Positions 18,355 through 27,874 are shown, counted from the stretch's first letter. The stretch is DNA of 64,000 nucleotides from Gordonia insulae (GCF_003855095.1 NZ_CP033972.1:744001-808000); one strand, 5' to 3'. Numbers and translations are program-made. Notes: generated from the letters alone by a model not told the origin.

Positions 18355-19857
18355 ATGACCGAATCAGCATCAACACCGTTTCCCCTGTCCACACCGGACG
18401 ACGACGACCTGGTCGACCTCGCCGACATCGAATCCTCGCCCGGCGGCGGCCGTGACATCCTGCGCGGGCTGGCCCAACCCACGACGGGTGAACTCCAGCT
18501 CAACGAACGCGCGTCACTGCAACGTGTCGCGGGACTGTCCACCGAGCTCACCGACGTCACCGAGGTCGAATACCGCCAGCTGCGACTCGAACGTGTCGTG
18601 CTGGTCGGTGTGTGGACCGAGGGCAGCGCCGCGCAGGCCCGCGCGAGCATGGTCGAACTCGCCGCGCTGGCGGAGACGGCCGGGTCCGAGGTCCTCGACG
18701 CCCTGATCCAGCGACGTTCCCGACCGGATTCGTCCACCTACATCGGGTCCGGCAAGGCCGACGAACTCCGCGAGGCCGTGCTGACCTCCGGCGCCGACAC
18801 GGTGATCTGCGACGGTGAGCTCACCCCGGCCCAGCTCACCGCGCTGGAGAAGATCGTCAAGGTCAAGGTGATCGACCGGACCGCTCTGATCCTGGACATC
18901 TTCGCGCAGCACGCGACGTCGCGCGAGGGCAAGGCCCAGGTGTCCCTCGCCCAGATGGAGTACATGCTCCCGCGCCTGCGCGGCTGGGGTGAGTCCATGT
19001 CGCGTCAGGCCGGTGGCCGCGCCGGCAGCAACGGCGGCGTCGGACTCCGTGGTCCCGGCGAGACGAAGATCGAGACGGATCGTCGGCGCATCCGTGAGCG
19101 GATGGCCAAGCTGCGTCGCGAGATCCGTGGGATGAAGAAGTCCCGCACCGTGATGCGGGCGGCCCGTGAACGCAACGCGATCCCGCGACTCACCGTTGCG
19201 GGCTACACCAATGCGGGCAAGTCGAGTCTGGTGAACGCGATGACCGGCTCGGGTGTCCTGGTCCAGGACGCGTTGTTCGCGACTCTCGACCCGACCACCC
19301 GCCGCGCCACCCTCGACGACGGGCGTGCGGTCGTCTTCACCGACACCGTCGGATTCGTCCGCCATCTGCCGACGCAGCTCGTCGAGGCGTTCCGGTCCAC
19401 GCTCGAGGAGGTCGTCGACGCCGACCTGGTCCTGCACGTCGTGGACGGGTCGGATGCGTTTCCCGCGGAACAGATCTCGGCGGTCCGTCAGGTGATCAAC
19501 GAGGTGGTCGCCGACGAGGGTGTGGCGCCGCCGCCGGAGTTGTTGGTGGTCAACAAGATCGACGCGATCGACGCAACCCGGATGGCCGAGCTGCGCGGTG
19601 CGCTCGGCGACGCGGCGTTCGTCTCGGCGCGCACCGGCGAGGGATTGCCGGAACTCTTCGATCGGATCCGCGAGTTCATCGGACGGTCCGACGTCGAGTT
19701 GACCATCGACGTGCCCTATACGCGCGGCGACCTGGTGTCCCGGATCCACGAGGAGGGTGAGGTGCTGTCGAGCGAGCACACCGCCGACGGCACCCGAATG
19801 CGCGTCCGCGTCCCCGCGGCATTCGCCGGGGCGCTGGAGGAGCTGACCGCACCGTAG
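18355..19857 (+). CDS. hflX: Ribosome-associated GTPase HflX
   Basis: 500-aa GTPase that splits or rescues stalled ribosomes under stress. The N-terminal HflX domain (about 55-240) holds RPDSSTYIGSGKADELREAV. A Gly-rich linker with GRAGSNGGVGLRGPGETKIE follows. The GTPase domain has G1 GYTNAGKSSL, G3 DTVGFVRHLP and G4 NKID. ATG 18355 has GGAG 6 nt upstream; an in-frame ATG at 18343 overlaps that site. A strong hairpin follows the stop. Confidence 0.95.
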   Translation: MTESASTPFPLSTPDDDDLVDLADIESSPGGGRDILRGLAQPTTGELQLNERASLQRVAGLSTELTDVTEVEYRQLRLERVVLVGVWTEGSAAQARASMVELAALAETAGSEVLDALIQRRSRPDSSTYIGSGKADELREAVLTSGADTVICDGELTPAQLTALEKIVKVKVIDRTALILDIFAQHATSREGKAQVSLAQMEYMLPRLRGWGESMSRQAGGRAGSNGGVGLRGPGETKIETDRRRIRERMAKLRREIRGMKKSRTVMRAARERNAIPRLTVAGYTNAGKSSLVNAMTGSGVLVQDALFATLDPTTRRATLDDGRAVVFTDTVGFVRHLPTQLVEAFRSTLEEVVDADLVLHVVDGSDAFPAEQISAVRQVINEVVADEGVAPPPELLVVNKIDAIDATRMAELRGALGDAAFVSARTGEGLPELFDRIREFIGRSDVELTIDVPYTRGDLVSRIHEEGEVLSSEHTADGTRMRVRVPAAFAGALEELTAP

Positions 19858-19881
19858 CAGCGACACCGAGTGGACAGCAGA

Positions 19882-19933
19882 AATCCGCCGAGCAGTGCGC
19901 AGCCCGACCTGGGCCACGCATGCTCGGCGGATT
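19882..19933. terminator. Hairpin between hflX and ptsH
   Basis: Perfect 13-bp arms AATCCGCCGAGCA (19882-19894) and TGCTCGGCGGATT (19921-19933) with a 26-nt loop in the convergent hflX/ptsH gap. The long loop makes it less typical, but its position fits a bidirectional terminator. Confidence 0.55.
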
Positions 19934-20009
19934 CGTGTGCACGCTCGACGAGCGCAGTGCCCCCCGCGTGACGTGAGGTCCCCGCGACGCGAAGTCGCGG
20001 TGACGCGGC

Positions 20010-20270
20010 CTATTCGGCGTCGAGATCCTTGGCGACCAGCGCTGCGATCGCGTCGAGGGTGTTCTGATCCTCGGCGGTGACCACGACGTTGGTGCCCTTC
20101 TCGGCGCCGAGCGTCATGATCATCAGCGCCGACCCGGCATCCACCGGGTCGCCACTCTCGAGCGCCAGGGTCACCGTGCTCCCGGCGTCCGCGACGGCCT
20201 CGGCGATGATCGTGGCGGGTCGGGCGTGCAGACCGACGGCGGAACCGACGGCGACGGTGGTGCTGGGCAT
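20010..20270 (-). CDS. ptsH: PTS phosphocarrier protein HPr
   Basis: 86-aa general PTS protein carrying phosphate from enzyme I to sugar-specific IIA domains. The phosphorylated His lies in GLHARPA near residue 15. The regulatory-Ser region reads DAGSALMIMTLGAEKG. The start at 20270 has AGGAG 5 nt upstream. It sits last in the PTS gene cluster, separated from fruA by a terminator-like hairpin, so it may also have its own promoter. Confidence 0.95.
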   Translation of the reverse strand: MPSTTVAVGSAVGLHARPATIIAEAVADAGSTVTLALESGDPVDAGSALMIMTLGAEKGTNVVVTAEDQNTLDAIAALVAKDLDAE

Positions 20271-20322
20271 GGTCACTCCTTGACTTGTGTGCGTACGGAT
20301 GGCGGTACCACCCGGGTCGGAT

Positions 20323-20352
20323 GGTGGGGTGCCGGTCACCCGACACCCCACC
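20323..20352 (-). terminator. Hairpin between fruA and ptsH
   Basis: 13-bp arms at 20323-20335 and 20340-20352 (one mismatch, 4-nt loop) downstream of fruA. It would attenuate read-through into ptsH. A 13-bp direct repeat, TGCTGCATCAGTG, lies just beyond at 20376-20402. Confidence 0.5.
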
Positions 20353-20417
20353 CTATGTTCAGTTGTCAGCCATCCTGCTGCATCAGTGCTGCTGCATCAG
20401 TGTGGCCGGAATGCGGC

Positions 20418-22505
20418 TCAGGCGGGCACGGTTTCGAGTTCCGGCGCGACCGGCGCCTGATCGCGATCGGTCCGCCACTGCTTGGCCGCGATGACGAGGA
20501 CCGCGCTGAGCACGGTGCCCGCGGCCAATGCGATCAGGAACAGGTACCAGTGGTTCATCGTGAAGAACACGAAGATGCCGCCGTGCGGGGCACGCTGGGT
20601 GACGCCGAAGGCCATGATCAGCGCACCGGAGAGCGCGCCGCCGGCCATCATCGACGGGATCACCCGGAAGGGGTCGGTCGCCGCGAACGGGATCGCGCCC
20701 TCGGAGATGAACGACGCACCGAGCAGCCATGCGGCCTTGCCGTTCTCACGCTCGGGCTCGGTGAACAACCTCGGTCGCAGCACGGTGGCCAGCGCCAGGG
20801 CCAGCGGCGGCACCATACCTGCACACATGACCGCGGCCATGATCTCCAGCTGCGCGGTCCCACCGATCGCGAGACCCGCGGTGGCGAACAGATAGGCCGC
20901 CTTGTTGACCGGGCCGCCCAGATCGAAGCACATCATCAGTCCGAGCACGATGCCCAGGGCGATGGCCGAACCGCCGGACATGCTGTTGAGTCCCTCGGTC
21001 ATCTGCTCGGTCACCCATGCGAGCGGCTTGCCGAGCAGCATGTACAACAGCACGCCGATGATCAGGCTGCCGAGCAGTGGGATGATCACGACGGGCATCA
21101 GCCCGCGTGCCCACTGGGGCAAGGGGAGTCGGGAGATCCAGAGGCAGGCGACGCCGGCGATGAGACCGCCGATCAGACCACCGATGAAGCTGGCACCCAC
21201 GGCCACGGACACCAGACCGGCGACGAAACCGGGCGCGATGCCGGGGCGGTCGGCGATGGCGAACGAGATGTAGCCGGCGAGGACCGGGACCAACATGCTC
21301 ATGGCGAGTCCACCGACGGCGAACAGCACCGCACCGATGTACTGACCGAGGCCGCCGGCCGGGAGGTCCCAGAGGCTGTTGTTGAGCGCGATGAACTGGC
21401 CGTCGTTGAGCGCACCCGTGGTGTCGAGGGTTCCGTTCGCGATCTCGTAACCGCCCAGGAAGGGCAGGAACGCGAGGGCGATGAGCAGACCACCCGCGGC
21501 GACGAACGGGATCATGTAGCTGACACCGGTCATCAACGCCTGCTGGGTCTTCTTGCCGAGTCCCACACCGCCGTCTGCGGTGCTCTCCGGCAGCCCGTCG
21601 CCGTCACCCCCGGCGACCACCGCCGCGTTCGGGTTGTCCTTGGCCGCGACCGCCTCGGCGATCATCTTGTCGGGTTCGTTGATGGCGCGCTTCACGCCCG
21701 AGGCGATCACGGGCTTCCCGTGAAAGCGCTCCTTGCCCTTCACCCCGACGTCGGTGGCGAAGATGACCGCGTCCGCGTCGGCGATCACCTGCGGATCGAA
21801 CGCCTTCGTCGCCGACGATCCCTGCGTCTCCACATGGAAGTCGACGTCGGCACGCTCGGCCGCGTAGGTGAGGGCGTCCGCCGCCATGTAGGTGTGCGCG
21901 ATTCCCGTGGGGCACGCGGTGATCGCGACGATCGACGGGCGCTTCGCGGATGCGGTGTCGGCCGATGCGGCGGCCGCGGCACCTGCGGCACCGGTGGCTG
22001 TGGCGGCGGCACCGGCACCCGGGGACGCGGAGCCGGCGGGCGGGGCCGGCGGCGGGTTGATCGCCTCGTCGACGAGTTGCACCACACGCTCGTCACTGTC
22101 GGCCTCGCGCAGGGAGGCGACGAAGTCGGGGCGCACGAGGGAGCGGGCGAGCGAACTCAGCAGCTTCATGTGCTCGGTCGCGCCGCCGGACGGTGCGGCG
22201 ATGAGGAACACGAGGTCCGCGGGGCCGTCGGGGGCGCCGAAATCGACCTTGTTCGACAACCGGGCCATCGCGAGGCCGGCGTCGGTGACGGATTCGGCGC
22301 GGGCATGGGGGATGGCGATTCCGCCCGGCAACCCGGTGGCCGACTTGGCCTCGCGATCGAGAGCGCCGCGGGTGAGGTCGGCGGCGTCGGTCGTCCGGCC
22401 GGCGGCGGCGAGCGCCTCGGCGAGATAACCGATCACGGCGGCGGGGTCGTCGCCCGCGTCCACGTCGAGACGCACTGTCTGCGTCGTGATGATCTGTTCT
22501 GACAT
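20418..22505 (-). CDS. fruA: PTS fructose transporter, fused IIA-IIB-IIC
   Basis: 695-aa membrane permease that imports and phosphorylates fructose to fructose-1-phosphate. IIA (about 1-150) holds the phospho-His in GIAIPHARAES. An Ala/Pro/Gly linker (about 150-185) leads to IIB, with the phospho-Cys in AITACPTGIAHTYMAADAL (near 195). IIC (about 320-680) has eight to ten hydrophobic segments and the GGPVNKAAY / EGAIPFAATDP motifs. Ribosome site AGAAGGA is 5 nt before ATG 22505. Downstream of fruK in the fruR-fruK-fruA order known from Corynebacterium. Confidence 0.96.
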   Translation of the reverse strand: MSEQIITTQTVRLDVDAGDDPAAVIGYLAEALAAAGRTTDAADLTRGALDREAKSATGLPGGIAIPHARAESVTDAGLAMARLSNKVDFGAPDGPADLVFLIAAPSGGATEHMKLLSSLARSLVRPDFVASLREADSDERVVQLVDEAINPPPAPPAGSASPGAGAAATATGAAGAAAAASADTASAKRPSIVAITACPTGIAHTYMAADALTYAAERADVDFHVETQGSSATKAFDPQVIADADAVIFATDVGVKGKERFHGKPVIASGVKRAINEPDKMIAEAVAAKDNPNAAVVAGGDGDGLPESTADGGVGLGKKTQQALMTGVSYMIPFVAAGGLLIALAFLPFLGGYEIANGTLDTTGALNDGQFIALNNSLWDLPAGGLGQYIGAVLFAVGGLAMSMLVPVLAGYISFAIADRPGIAPGFVAGLVSVAVGASFIGGLIGGLIAGVACLWISRLPLPQWARGLMPVVIIPLLGSLIIGVLLYMLLGKPLAWVTEQMTEGLNSMSGGSAIALGIVLGLMMCFDLGGPVNKAAYLFATAGLAIGGTAQLEIMAAVMCAGMVPPLALALATVLRPRLFTEPERENGKAAWLLGASFISEGAIPFAATDPFRVIPSMMAGGALSGALIMAFGVTQRAPHGGIFVFFTMNHWYLFLIALAAGTVLSAVLVIAAKQWRTDRDQAPVAPELETVPA

Positions 22506-22589
22506 CGGATTTCCTTCTACTTCAGGGTGTGCTGTCGTCGTTGGCAGGTCGTGCCGACCGGATGGCGATCGTGTTCGTGGTGGTGGGAG

Positions 22590-23591
22590 TCATCCGACCT
22601 GGGCGGCTCCCGAGAGGTCGGTGATCGATACGCCCGCGAGGTCGAGCAGGTCGGGCCGTGGCGGCTGGGTACCGGCGAGTGCGGTGGCGGCCGAACCATA
22701 GGCGACGGCGGTGCGGAGCCGGTCCGGCGCGGCGTCGCCGCGACTCTCGGCGATGAGGTAACCGGCGAGTGCGGAGTCGCCGGCACCGACGGTGCTGCGC
22801 GGAACGATCGGTGGCGGTGTGGCGAACCATGTGCCCGAGTCGGTGATGAGCATCGCGCCTGCGGCGCCCAGTGTGGCGAGGATGGCCGCGCCGGTCCGGT
22901 CGACCAGGGTGCGTGCGGCGTCGATCAGCGGCGCGTAGTCGCCGTGTGCCGTCGCGCCCACCAGCCGGGCCGGATCGACACCGGTCGCCTCGGCGAGCTC
23001 CTCGTCATTGGGCTTGAGCAGGTCGACCCGCCCCTGCACGGTTGCCGCGAGTGGCGCCCCGGACGTATCCACCGCCACGAGGCAGTTCGCTTCCGCGAGA
23101 GCATCGATGACGGTGCGGTACCAGTCGTCCGGGAGTCCGGGCGGGAGCGAACCGCACAGCGCGACCCATCGGGCGCCGCGGGCGTTCTCGACGACGAGCT
23201 CGGCGAGTCGGTCGGCCTGCGCGGCGACGAGGGCGAAGCCCGGTGCGTTGATCTTGGTCGTCGTCCCGTCGGGGTCGGCCACCGTGATGTTGGAGCGGAC
23301 CTCGCCCTCGATGGGCAGCGTCAGGTAGGGGAGTGCCACGTCGTCGAGCGCGGTGAGCAGGGGATCGCCGGTGCGGGCGGGCAGGACTGCCCGGGTCGAC
23401 AGACCGGCCTCGGCGACCACGCGGGCGACGTTGACGCCCTTGCCGCCGGGCTCGGCCCGGACCGAGGTGGCACGCTGCACACCGCCGTGGTGCAGCGGCG
23501 CGGACAGCTCGAGGGTTCGATCGAGGCTGGGGTTGGCGGTCACGGTCAGGATCGTGACGGCGGACTGCGTCATGGGGCTTCTCTCGGTCAT
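22590..23591 (-). CDS. fruK: 1-phosphofructokinase
   Basis: 333-aa PfkB-family kinase phosphorylating fructose-1-phosphate to fructose-1,6-bisphosphate. It shows ANPSLDRTLEL near the N-terminus and GGKGVNVARV. The C-terminal catalytic signature is VGAGDSALAGYL. ATG 23591 overlaps the restored fruR stop codon (ATGA), implying translational coupling; ATG 23573 is an alternative six codons inside. Open frame upstream of 23591 is only antisense to nothing conserved and overlaps fruR. Confidence 0.93.
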   Translation of the reverse strand: MTERSPMTQSAVTILTVTANPSLDRTLELSAPLHHGGVQRATSVRAEPGGKGVNVARVVAEAGLSTRAVLPARTGDPLLTALDDVALPYLTLPIEGEVRSNITVADPDGTTTKINAPGFALVAAQADRLAELVVENARGARWVALCGSLPPGLPDDWYRTVIDALAEANCLVAVDTSGAPLAATVQGRVDLLKPNDEELAEATGVDPARLVGATAHGDYAPLIDAARTLVDRTGAAILATLGAAGAMLITDSGTWFATPPPIVPRSTVGAGDSALAGYLIAESRGDAAPDRLRTAVAYGSAATALAGTQPPRPDLLDLAGVSITDLSGAAQVG

Positions 23592-24357
23592 GCGATCACC
23601 ATCTCGATGCCGCGGGCGGACAGGGCGGCGGATGTGACCGCGTCGATGCCGGCGTCGGTGACCAGCACGTCGATGTCGGCCAGATCCGCGAAGGAGGAGA
23701 GGTCCTCGCGATCGACCTTGGACGAATCCGCCAGCACGACAACGCGGTTGGCGACCCTGACGATGGCCGCCTTGATGGCCGCCTCCTCGGGGTCGGGGTG
23801 GACAGGCCGTGTGCCTCACTGATCCCGTTGGTGCCCACGAAGGCCGTGGAGATGCGCATCCGCTCCAGCGCGGCCACCGTCTCGGCGCCGACGGTGGCCT
23901 GGGTCAGGCCGCGCACCCGCCCGCCGAGGACGTGCAGGTCCGACGACCCGTGGCCGGCCAGGACCGCGGCGATCGGGATGCTGTGGGTGATCAGGGTGAG
24001 CTTGCGGTCGCGCGGCAGCGCGCCGGCGGCCTGGAAGGTGGTGGTCCCGGCGTCGAAGAAGACCGACCCACCGTCGGGCGGCAGGAAGCGGGTCGCGGCC
24101 CGGCCGATCGCGACCTTCTGCTCGGTGCGCGTCATCTGGCGCACGTCGATGCCCTGTTCGCCGACGACCGGTGTGGCGCCCGGGCGGACCGCGCCGCCGT
24201 GCACCCGCTGCAGATGGCCGGCACGTTCGAGGACCGCGAGGTCGCGGCGCACGGTTTCGCTGGTGACCTCGAACAGCGTCGCCAACGCGGCGACCGAGGC
24301 GCGACCGTTGGCACGCACCTGGTCGGCGATCGCCTGCTGACGTTCTTCCGCGTACAC
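23588..24357 (-). pseudogene. fruR: DeoR-family fructose-operon regulator with a 1-bp frameshift
   Basis: About 255 aa if the frame is repaired. The N-terminal DeoR helix-turn-helix (residues 1-57, ending TSETVRRDLAVLERAGHLQRVHGG) and most of the sugar-phosphate domain, up to TNGISEAHGLSTP, are normal. At about 23793-23800 one base is missing from a short G-run. The published frame then reads Arg/Pro/Ser-rich nonsense to a stop at 23596. Reading on in the shifted frame gives a perfect family C-terminus (…VVVLADSSKVDREDL… ending GIEMVIA) and a TGA at 23588-23590 that overlaps the fruK ATG. It is either a sequencing error or a recent mutation. Confidence 0.85.
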
Positions 24358-24423
24358 GATGTCCTCGTCTGTTGGAATGTGTGGACTTTGATGTTGCTAT
24401 ATCTGTGTTTACGCCTGTTTGTG

Positions 24424-24451
24424 TTGACAAGTCAAGGATTTCTTGTAACTT
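24424..24451 (+). promoter_or_regulatory. Promoter and dyad upstream of ptsI
   Basis: TTGACA (24424-24429), 16-bp spacer, TAACTT (24446-24451), reading toward ptsI. The -35 lies inside the dyad TTGAC-AA-GTCAA (24424-24435), a candidate FruR/DeoR operator. The whole 24360-24470 stretch is AT-rich compared with its surroundings and separates divergent fruR and ptsI. Confidence 0.6.
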
Positions 24452-24523
24452 GAATCACAGAAGTGGCCGAACACCTTCGCAATCCACATTTGGCCGCCCG
24501 GTCGACGTACAGATAGGACTTCG

Positions 24524-26193
24524 GTGGAGCAGACACACGTACTGAACGGAACGCCGGTCGTCGGGGAAAGGCCTACGGGCCGACGGTCTGGCCGGGTGAG
24601 CGTCCCGTCTACGACCCCGACACAGCACCGCCGCTGCCCGCGGACGAGCGTGAGGCCGAGACCAAGCGTTTCGCCGACGCCGCCTCCGCGGTCGCCGGCC
24701 GACTCCGTGACCGTGCCTCACACGCCTCGGGTGCGGCGGCCGAGGTGCTGTCGGCGACGGCCGGCCTCGCCGAGGATCGCGGCTGGGTGGGCGCCGCATC
24801 GGCACTGATCGCGAAGGGCACCGCGGCACCGGCCGCGGCCGTGGCCGCGACCGAACAGTTCGCCGCCATGTTCACCAAGCTGGGCGGGCTCATGGCCGAG
24901 CGCGTGACCGACCTGAACGACGTACGCGACCGGGTCGTCGCCGAGCTGTTGGGAGTGCCGGAACCGGGCGTGCCCGAACCCGACGTGCCGTCGGTCCTGC
25001 TGGCCGACGACCTCGCACCCGCCGACACCGCGGGACTGGATCCGACCCGGATCACCGCGCTCGTCACCCGACTCGGCGGCCCGACGAGTCATACCGCGAT
25101 CATCGCCCGCCAGTTGGGGATTCCGTGCATCGTCGCGGTCACCGGCCTGGCATCGGTGCCGGCAGGCACCAGCGTCCTGGTCGACGGCACGGCGGGCACG
25201 ATGGAGATCGAGCCCGACGCGGCGAGTGCCGAGTCCGACGTCGAGGAGAGTCGACGCAGTGCCGCCGCCATCGCCGACTGGTCCGGTCCGGGCCGGACCG
25301 CGGACGGACACGAGGTGGCCGTGCTGGCCAACGTGGCGGACGGGACGTCGGCGCGCACGGCGACCGGATACCCCGTCGAGGGAGTGGGGCTGTTCCGGAC
25401 CGAACTGGCGTTCCTCGACCGCACGGACGCACCGACGGTGGAAGAGCAGACCACGCTCTACAGCGAGGTGATCGATGCGTTCCCCGGCCAGAAGGTGGTC
25501 ATCCGCACGCTCGACGCCGGGTCGGACAAGCCGCTGAAGTTCGTCACCCAGCTCAACGAGGCCAATCCCGCACTCGGTGTGCGGGGCAACCGGATCGCCC
25601 TCGACCACCCCGAGATCCGGGCGACGCAGCTGGACGCGATCGCGGCCGCGGCGGCGAAGAGTACGGCCGAACCCTGGGTCATGGCGCCGATGATCGCATC
25701 GGCCGCGGAGGCCGCCGAGTTCGCCGGTGAGGTGCGCAGCCGCGGGCTGGTCGCGGGAGTGATGATCGAGGTACCGGCCGCGGCGATCCTCGCACCCGCG
25801 ATCCTCGCCGAGGTCGATTTCGTCTCCATCGGCACCAACGACCTCACGCAGTACACGATGGCCGCCGATCGGATGTCGGCCGAACTCGCGACGCTGACCG
25901 ATCCGTGGCAGCCCGCGGTCCTGGCGCTGATCGCGACGGTCGCGCGGGCCGGACGCGATCTCGACAAGCCGGTCGGCGTCTGCGGCGAGGCGGCGGCCGA
26001 TCCGCTGCTCGCGTGCGTCCTGATCGGACTCGGCGTCACCTCGTTGTCGGCGGCTCCGGCAGCCGCGGCCGCGGTGGGCGCGCGCCTGGGTCTCGTCAGT
26101 ACCGAGCAGTGCCGCGTCGCAGCGGAGGCCGCGCTCGCCACGGCCGATCCCGCCGCAGCGCGAGCCGCGGCCGCGGCGGCGCTCGCCGGCTGA
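24524..26193 (+). pseudogene. ptsI: PTS enzyme I with an N-terminal 1-bp frameshift
   Basis: PEP-protein phosphotransferase that passes phosphate from PEP to HPr; about 556 aa if repaired. GTG 24524 has AGGA 5 nt upstream and opens VEQTHVLNGTPVVG. The frame then breaks at a GGGG run (24563-24566): restoring one base gives KAYGPTVWPGERPVYDPD and continues uninterrupted into the body. The phospho-His is in GGPTSHTAIIARQLG (near 25090) and the PEP-binding domain has GLFRTELAFL, GSDKPLKF and GTNDLTQYTMAADR. Without repair only a truncated protein from GTG 24745 could be made. Same kind of lesion as in fruR next door. Confidence 0.85.
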
Positions 26194-26225
26194 GTCACCG
26201 GCGCACGGGCGAGCGAGCAACGGTT

Positions 26226-26250
26226 CGGCGGCCGGGAGTCCCGGCCGCCG
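26226..26250. terminator. Bidirectional terminator between ptsI and lexA
   Basis: Perfect 11-bp stem, CGGCGGCCGGG (26226-26236) with CCCGGCCGCCG (26240-26250), loop AGT, in the convergent ptsI/lexA gap. Confidence 0.75.
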
Positions 26251-26285
26251 ACAGTGCTCGTCGCGGGGTGATCAGAGCGGGGTGA

Positions 26286-27056
26286 TCAGATGCGACGCAT
26301 CACCGTGACGACCTTGCCGAGCACGGCCGCGTCGTCCCCGGGTATGGGTTCGAACAGCTCGTTGTGCGGCATCAGCCAGACGTGACCGTCTTTGCGCTTG
26401 AACGTCTTCACCGTCGCCTCCCCGTCGATCATCGCCGCGACGATGTCGCCGTTGTCGGCGACGTTCTGCTGCCGGACGACAACCCAGTCGCCGTCGCAGA
26501 TGGCGGCGTCGATCATCGATTCACCGACCACCCGAAGCAGGAACAGCGAGCCCTCGCCCACCAATTCGCGTGGCAGCGGGAACACATCCTCGACGGCCTC
26601 CTCGGCCAGGATCGGGCCGCCGGCCGCGATCCGACCGAGCACCGGGACGAAGGTCGGTGTCGGCAGCTGTGGGTCGTCGGCCTGAGCCGAGGTCCCGCCG
26701 GGTGGGTTGTGGTCGCCGTCCTGGATGTTCACCGCACGCGGACGGTTGTGATCGCGCTTCAACAGGCCCTTTCGCTCCAACGTGCGGAGCTGATGTGCGA
26801 CCGATGAGGTGGACGTCAGGCCGACGGCATCGCCGATCTCCCGGATGCTCGGCGGGTAGCCGCGCTCACGCACCGATTGACGGATGAACTCGAGGACACC
26901 GCGCTGACGGGGGGTCAGGGTCGACTCCGCCACCTGTGGATCGACGACGACCGGGGCATCCGCGACCGGGTCCGACGTCGGGCCCGTCACACCATCGGGC
27001 TGGCTGTCATCGATCCCGCGGGGCGCTGGACGCCGCCCGCCGGCCTTGTCGCTCAT
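26286..27056 (-). CDS. lexA: SOS repressor LexA
   Basis: 256-aa repressor-protease. An N-terminal extension of about 45 residues precedes the winged helix ([40 protein letters not shown]). The self-cleavage Ala-Gly bond is in [12 protein letters not shown]. The catalytic dyad is Ser in [11 protein letters not shown] and Lys in [12 protein letters not shown] 27056 opens [10 protein letters not shown]. Its own LexA box lies at 27186, so it is autoregulated, and it is divergent from the ChiZ/DivS-like gene. Confidence 0.96.
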   Translation of the reverse strand: MSDKAGGRRPAPRGIDDSQPDGVTGPTSDPVADAPVVVDPQVAESTLTPRQRGVLEFIRQSVRERGYPPSIREIGDAVGLTSTSSVAHQLRTLERKGLLKRDHNRPRAVNIQDGDHNPPGGTSAQADDPQLPTPTFVPVLGRIAAGGPILAEEAVEDVFPLPRELVGEGSLFLLRVVGESMIDAAICDGDWVVVRQQNVADNGDIVAAMIDGEATVKTFKRKDGHVWLMPHNELFEPIPGDDAAVLGKVVTVMRRI

Positions 27057-27185
27057 CGGTGAGTCCTCTCTGTCGGTGTCTGCGCGTCGGCTGGTGGCTG
27101 TCGCGCTGTCTGGGGAGCCTCGCTCGCAAAGTGGCTGGTCGATGCGTTCCTGTAGCGCCGACAGTAACCGACCGTTCCGACTTGT

Positions 27186-27201
27186 TCAAACATTTGTTCG
27201 A
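27186..27201. promoter_or_regulatory. LexA box in the lexA/LysM-gene divergent region
   Basis: TCAAAC-ATTT-GTTCGA (27186-27201) matches the SOS consensus in 11 of 12 positions. It lies 130 bp before lexA and about 100 bp before the divergent LysM gene, so one site can control both. Confidence 0.85.
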
Positions 27202-27238
27202 CGCGTGTCGAGACTTTGTCGGCGACACGTGCTACAAA

Positions 27239-27270
27239 TCGAACATGCGTTCCATCGAACATGTGATCGA
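27239..27270 (+). promoter_or_regulatory. Two adjacent degenerate LexA-like sites
   Basis: TCGAAC-ATGC-GTTCCA (27239-27254) abuts TCGAAC-ATGT-GATCGA (27255-27270). Each has one perfect half-site and a decayed second half. They lie just upstream of the LysM gene start. Confidence 0.45.
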
Positions 27271-27301
27271 CACCCGTCGATCGGGAACCGAGGAGGACAC
27301 G

Positions 27302-27874
27302 ATGAGCACGTCGACTCTCACCCGCACCCGTCCGGCGACCACCGGCGTCCCGATGCGTGACGCCGGCAGCCCGACACATCGGGCCCGCGGCCGCGCGGCC
27401 TCGCCCTTCGGCACCGGGCGGACCGGCCAGGTCGGCCGTCCGGTCACGGGTGTCAGCACCCGGCCACGGCGCGGCGCCCAGGTGGAGCGCACGCGACCCG
27501 CGGATCGCCGACCCGCGGGACGGGTCGCGGCGCCCGTCGTCGCGGGCACGCGCTGCGCAGCACCCGCGGTCGACCGACGCATCTATGTGCGCCGGCGCAC
27601 CACGGCCCTCGCGGTCGTGCTCGGCGGGGCCCTGGCGGTGTTGGTGTGGGCGGTGGCGATCATCGGGTCGAACTACGCGGCCTCGGTCGCGCCCACCCCG
27701 GCGGGCACCGAGATCGTCCACGTCCGACAGGGTGACTCGCTGAGCTCCATCGCGGACCGGGTCGCGCCGGACGTGCCGCGCGCGGCGGTGATCCAGCAGA
27801 TCGTCGAGCGCAACGACCTCCCGTCGTCGGGTCTCCGCGTGGGTCAGGCGCTGATCGCGCCCGCCTACCGCTGA
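27302..27874 (+). CDS. chiZ: LysM-domain SOS cell-division suppressor (ChiZ/DivS-like)
   Basis: 190-aa bitopic membrane protein. A long Arg/Pro/Thr-rich cytoplasmic N-terminus (about 1-98) precedes one TM helix (about 100-122). The extracytoplasmic LysM domain follows, with IVHVRQGDSLSSIADRVAP near 140-158. ATG 27302 has GAGGAGG upstream. Position and orientation (divergent from lexA, next to nrdR) match Rv2719c/ChiZ and C. glutamicum DivS, which halt division after DNA damage; the LexA sites fit this. The symbol rests on synteny and architecture, since the sequences diverge fast. Confidence 0.78.
   Translation: MSTSTLTRTRPATTGVPMRDAGSPTHRARGRAASPFGTGRTGQVGRPVTGVSTRPRRGAQVERTRPADRRPAGRVAAPVVAGTRCAAPAVDRRIYVRRRTTALAVVLGGALAVLVWAVAIIGSNYAASVAPTPAGTEIVHVRQGDSLSSIADRVAPDVPRAAVIQQIVERNDLPSSGLRVGQALIAPAYR

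Noticed and set aside
20226..22502. 758-residue plus-strand open frame
   Set aside because: Antisense to fruA with His/Asp/Arg-rich composition typical of GC-rich shadow frames.
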